Source of the DNA: [Phialemoniopsis] sp. UDSM-2020
Taxonomy: Eukaryota; Ascomycota; Sordariomycetes; Thyridiales; Thyridiaceae
Reading direction: 5' to 3'
DNA: 64,000 bases
NCBI GenBank assembly: GCA_018873225.1
Contig: JAEILZ010000003.1
Location: forward strand, 2,480,001-2,544,000
The notes below the pieces were generated by a model, which worked only from the letters and a program-made list of their open reading frames with translations, ran no database searches and had not been told where the DNA came from. A program made the position numbers and the translations under genes. Shown here one piece after another: positions 59,072 to 64,000 of the stretch (position 1 is the first letter of the stretch; every line of letters starts with the position of its first letter).

Positions 59072-60400
59072 ATGGCACAAAACTCCAAACCTGAGATTGC
59101 CTTTATTGGCCTGGGGGCCATGGGCTTCGGCATGGCAACAAATCTGGTCAAGCAGGGCTACTCAGTAACTGGGTTTGATATCTGGGGGCCAACGCTCGAG
59201 AGATTCAAAGCAGCTGGCGGCGCGACAGCGACCACACCAGCAGCAGCCGTTCAAGACAAGGACCACTGCGTGTGTATGGTCGCAACAGCCCAGCAAGCAC
59301 AGGCTGTCCTACTAGACGGCCCCGATGCGGCCATCTCCACTATGCCTCAAAACTCGACGCTGCTTCTCTGCTCTACCGTACCTTGCACTTATGTCCAGGA
59401 GCTGGAGAAGCAACTCACGGAGCGGGGCCGCAGCGATATCCACCTCATTGACTGCCCGGTCTCTGGAGGTGCTGGTCGTGCGGCGAACGGTACGCTTTCC
59501 ATCATGGTTGGCGGCTCTGATGCCGCCATTGGCAAAGGTCGCTTCCTGCTGGAGGAGATGTCAGATGCGAGCAAGCTCTACATTGTGGCTGGTGGGATAG
59601 GAGCGGGAAGCAACATGAAGATGTGCCATCAAGTTCTGGCAGCGATCCAAATCCTAGCAGCATCCGAAGGTATGGGCTTTGCGAGCCGGCTGGGTCTGGA
59701 TCCGGCTGTAGCCGGTCAGCGCTGCTTAGAATCGAAGGCGAGAAGCTGGTTCCTCGACCACAGGCTGCCGAGGATGCTTCATCCCGAATTCCAGCCCATC
59801 GCCAGCGCGCTGACGATCATCCTGAAAGACACGAGCATCATCACGTCCGAGGCGCGCCGGTATGGCTTCCCCACGCCCCTGACGAGCACCGCGGAGCAGG
59901 TCTACTTCTCCGCCCTCGGGAGAGGCTGGGGTCCTGACGACGACGCAAGCCTGATTCGCTTGTACACCGAAGGAGGCGGCAAGGTTGGCCCGGTAGTGGG
60001 TGCTGCTGAGACTGATGAGGCCAAAACATCGTTGGTCGTCAACTTACTCAGGGGTATCAATCTGTGCTCTGCGGTAGAAGCACTGTCCTTCGCGAAACGC
60101 GTAGGCCTTGATCTCGACCAGGTCCTGGATCTTTGTCTCAATGCCGCAGGTGGAAGCGCAATGCTCCAAGATCTCGGCTCAGATCTGGTCAAAGCCCTCA
60201 AGGGTGAAGGGTATCACGGTCTGAAGCTCCAAGAGATTGCACAAGGACTACAAGAAGCCGTTGCGGAGGCACAGCGGCTCAAGATCCCGTTACATCTTGG
60301 AAGCGCAGCATTGAATCTGATCAGTATTGGCGTGCTCCACAACCCGTCCAAGGCTGAGGACATCGCTGCACCATCTGTAGCAAGGCTCTGGACGGCATGA
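59072..60400 (+). CDS. L-threonate dehydrogenase-like (beta-hydroxyacid dehydrogenase family), extended
   Basis: Single exon of 442 codons. The N-terminal Rossmann motif GLGAMGFGMA (13-22), the substrate loop CPVSGGAGRA (128-137) and the catalytic lysine Lys183 in GAGSNMKMCHQ define the 3-hydroxyisobutyrate/6-phosphogluconate dehydrogenase family. Family members are normally about 300 residues. Here about 140 more follow (KTSLVVNLLRGINLCSAVEALSFAKRVGLD... to the end), which look like a second copy of the all-helical C-terminal domain without its own Rossmann fold. Bacterial LtnD, which oxidises L-threonate at C2, is the member that fits the neighbours; this is inferred. It may also be a generic hydroxyacid dehydrogenase. 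Confidence 0.78.
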   Translation: MAQNSKPEIAFIGLGAMGFGMATNLVKQGYSVTGFDIWGPTLERFKAAGGATATTPAAAVQDKDHCVCMVATAQQAQAVLLDGPDAAISTMPQNSTLLLCSTVPCTYVQELEKQLTERGRSDIHLIDCPVSGGAGRAANGTLSIMVGGSDAAIGKGRFLLEEMSDASKLYIVAGGIGAGSNMKMCHQVLAAIQILAASEGMGFASRLGLDPAVAGQRCLESKARSWFLDHRLPRMLHPEFQPIASALTIILKDTSIITSEARRYGFPTPLTSTAEQVYFSALGRGWGPDDDASLIRLYTEGGGKVGPVVGAAETDEAKTSLVVNLLRGINLCSAVEALSFAKRVGLDLDQVLDLCLNAAGGSAMLQDLGSDLVKALKGEGYHGLKLQEIAQGLQEAVAEAQRLKIPLHLGSAALNLISIGVLHNPSKAEDIAAPSVARLWTA

Positions 60401-60600
60401 GCGAGGGTCAGGTCGGTAGAATGTCACACTCTGAGGGAGGCGCTTTAAATCTAACTGCATCTGTAAAATGGCACGGTATTTGGCTGAACAATGGAACCGG
60501 AGCTTATATGGAACCGAAAAGTCTCATAGGAATGACGTCTATAATCACAATTCGAGTGTGCTTGATTTGATACCCAATCATTCTCGATGGACTGACAACA

Positions 60601-63327
<2,727 letters not shown>

Positions 63328-64000
63328 ATGCCGCCTCCTAACACACCTGAAGACCTGGAACAAGAGTTTCAGCGAAGGCGGGCTGATAGCTACGCTGCTC
63401 GTCGTCAGCTTCGCGACAATTCCCCGGCTGACAGCAACGTTCTCGTGCCCGACACGGGCGCGCGTACTCTTCATGACGAGTCGTCGGAGCAAAGCAATGA
63501 GCAGTTTTTGGAGGATACGATTGAGGTAGACGGTCAAATATATCGGTGGCCCTCGGCAACCTCGACAAGAGGCTCGACGAACCTGCCCGCGAGTCCTGAG
63601 GGGCAAGAGCCGCTTCAGATCAACTTACCCCAGCCACGCCCCTCGAGCGGTGGTGGAAGCAGATCTCGTTCGCGCTCGCTTACACCGACACGACCTCGCC
63701 GATCCCGTGCGAGCCATTCCCAGTCACAAGCTGATCCTGCCCAAAGGAGGTCTCACACTACTACTGACCCTGCCAAGGCACAAGGTTTCGACTTGGCCGC
63801 GCTGGAATATGTCGGCGAGCACGACGACAACCTCGACTGTCCCATTTGCCAGTCACCTTTTGTCGAGCCGCATGTCATCAAGTGTGGCCACGTCTTTTGC
63901 GCCGAGTGTCTCGACAAGACGCTCGAGCATAATAAGACTTGTCCCATAGATCGCAGCAGGATTGAATATTGTTTCAGGGTTCCAGGTGGTAAGGACTGCG
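63328..64000 (+). CDS. RING-finger protein, 3' end beyond the window
   Basis: Open from ATG 63328 (MPPPNTPEDLEQEFQRRRAD) to the window edge, 224 codons so far. A Ser/Arg-rich middle (SRSRSRSLTPTRPRR) is followed by a RING: LDCPICQSPFVEPHVIKCGH then VFCAECLDKTLEHNKTCPID. The last ligand is Asp in CPIDR, giving the C3HC3D pattern found in TRAF-type RINGs. It is probably a ubiquitin ligase. A GGTAAG close to the edge (63986-63995) could be a splice donor. Confidence 0.75.
   Translation, partial: MPPPNTPEDLEQEFQRRRADSYAARRQLRDNSPADSNVLVPDTGARTLHDESSEQSNEQFLEDTIEVDGQIYRWPSATSTRGSTNLPASPEGQEPLQINLPQPRPSSGGGSRSRSRSLTPTRPRRSRASHSQSQADPAQRRSHTTTDPAKAQGFDLAALEYVGEHDDNLDCPICQSPFVEPHVIKCGHVFCAECLDKTLEHNKTCPIDRSRIEYCFRVPGGKDC

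Overview
The window is nuclear DNA from a filamentous ascomycete (Pezizomycotina, probably Sordariomycetes). Most genes are split by short introns of about 50-80 nt with GT..AG ends, and the gene set (acuK-type zinc cluster factor, Dsc3, Ima1, SPO22/ZIP4, kynurenine aminotransferase, fungal ORC6) is typical of that group. I reconstructed 29 protein-coding genes by joining exons in frame. The last gene runs off the right edge. I found no rRNA, convincing tRNA, CRISPR array or intact transposon.

Left third (1-30 kb). A gene-poor edge holds one cysteine-rich single-pass membrane protein. It is followed by an NAD(P)-dependent ketoreductase, ORC6, an EF-hand secretory-pathway protein, the tRNA wybutosine enzyme TRM12/TYW2, a short-chain dehydrogenase, the gluconeogenesis regulator acuK, a SPO22/ZIP4 meiosis protein, xanthine dehydrogenase, an aldehyde dehydrogenase and a second, intronless ketoreductase.

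Middle (30-51.5 kb). Mostly housekeeping genes: kynurenine aminotransferase with a mitochondrial presequence, a divergent Rho-like GTPase, a LaeA-like methyltransferase, DSC3, the exosome helicase MTR4, COX8, a mitochondrial PPR protein, the mitoribosomal protein mS23, ALG14 and the inner nuclear membrane protein IMA1.

Right (51.5-64 kb). The most interesting part is a set of five carbohydrate-phosphate genes: a TIM-like isomerase, an RpiB-like isomerase, a DhaK-DhaL kinase, a class II aldolase and a long threonate-dehydrogenase-like enzyme. RPS20 sits inside the set. The first three match the erythrulose kinase and two erythrulose-phosphate isomerases of the yeast erythritol pathway. The last two match enzymes of tetronate (C4 sugar acid) breakdown. 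I infer a tetrose/tetronate catabolic cluster. A perfect 24-bp palindrome with CGG...CCG ends lies in the divergent promoter between the RpiB-like and kinase genes and is a candidate site for a Zn2Cys6 regulator. A GH30 glycosidase and a RING-finger gene follow.

Gene orientation is remarkably regular. From the kynurenine aminotransferase to the right edge, 18 consecutive genes strictly alternate strand, so every promoter is divergent and every 3' end convergent.
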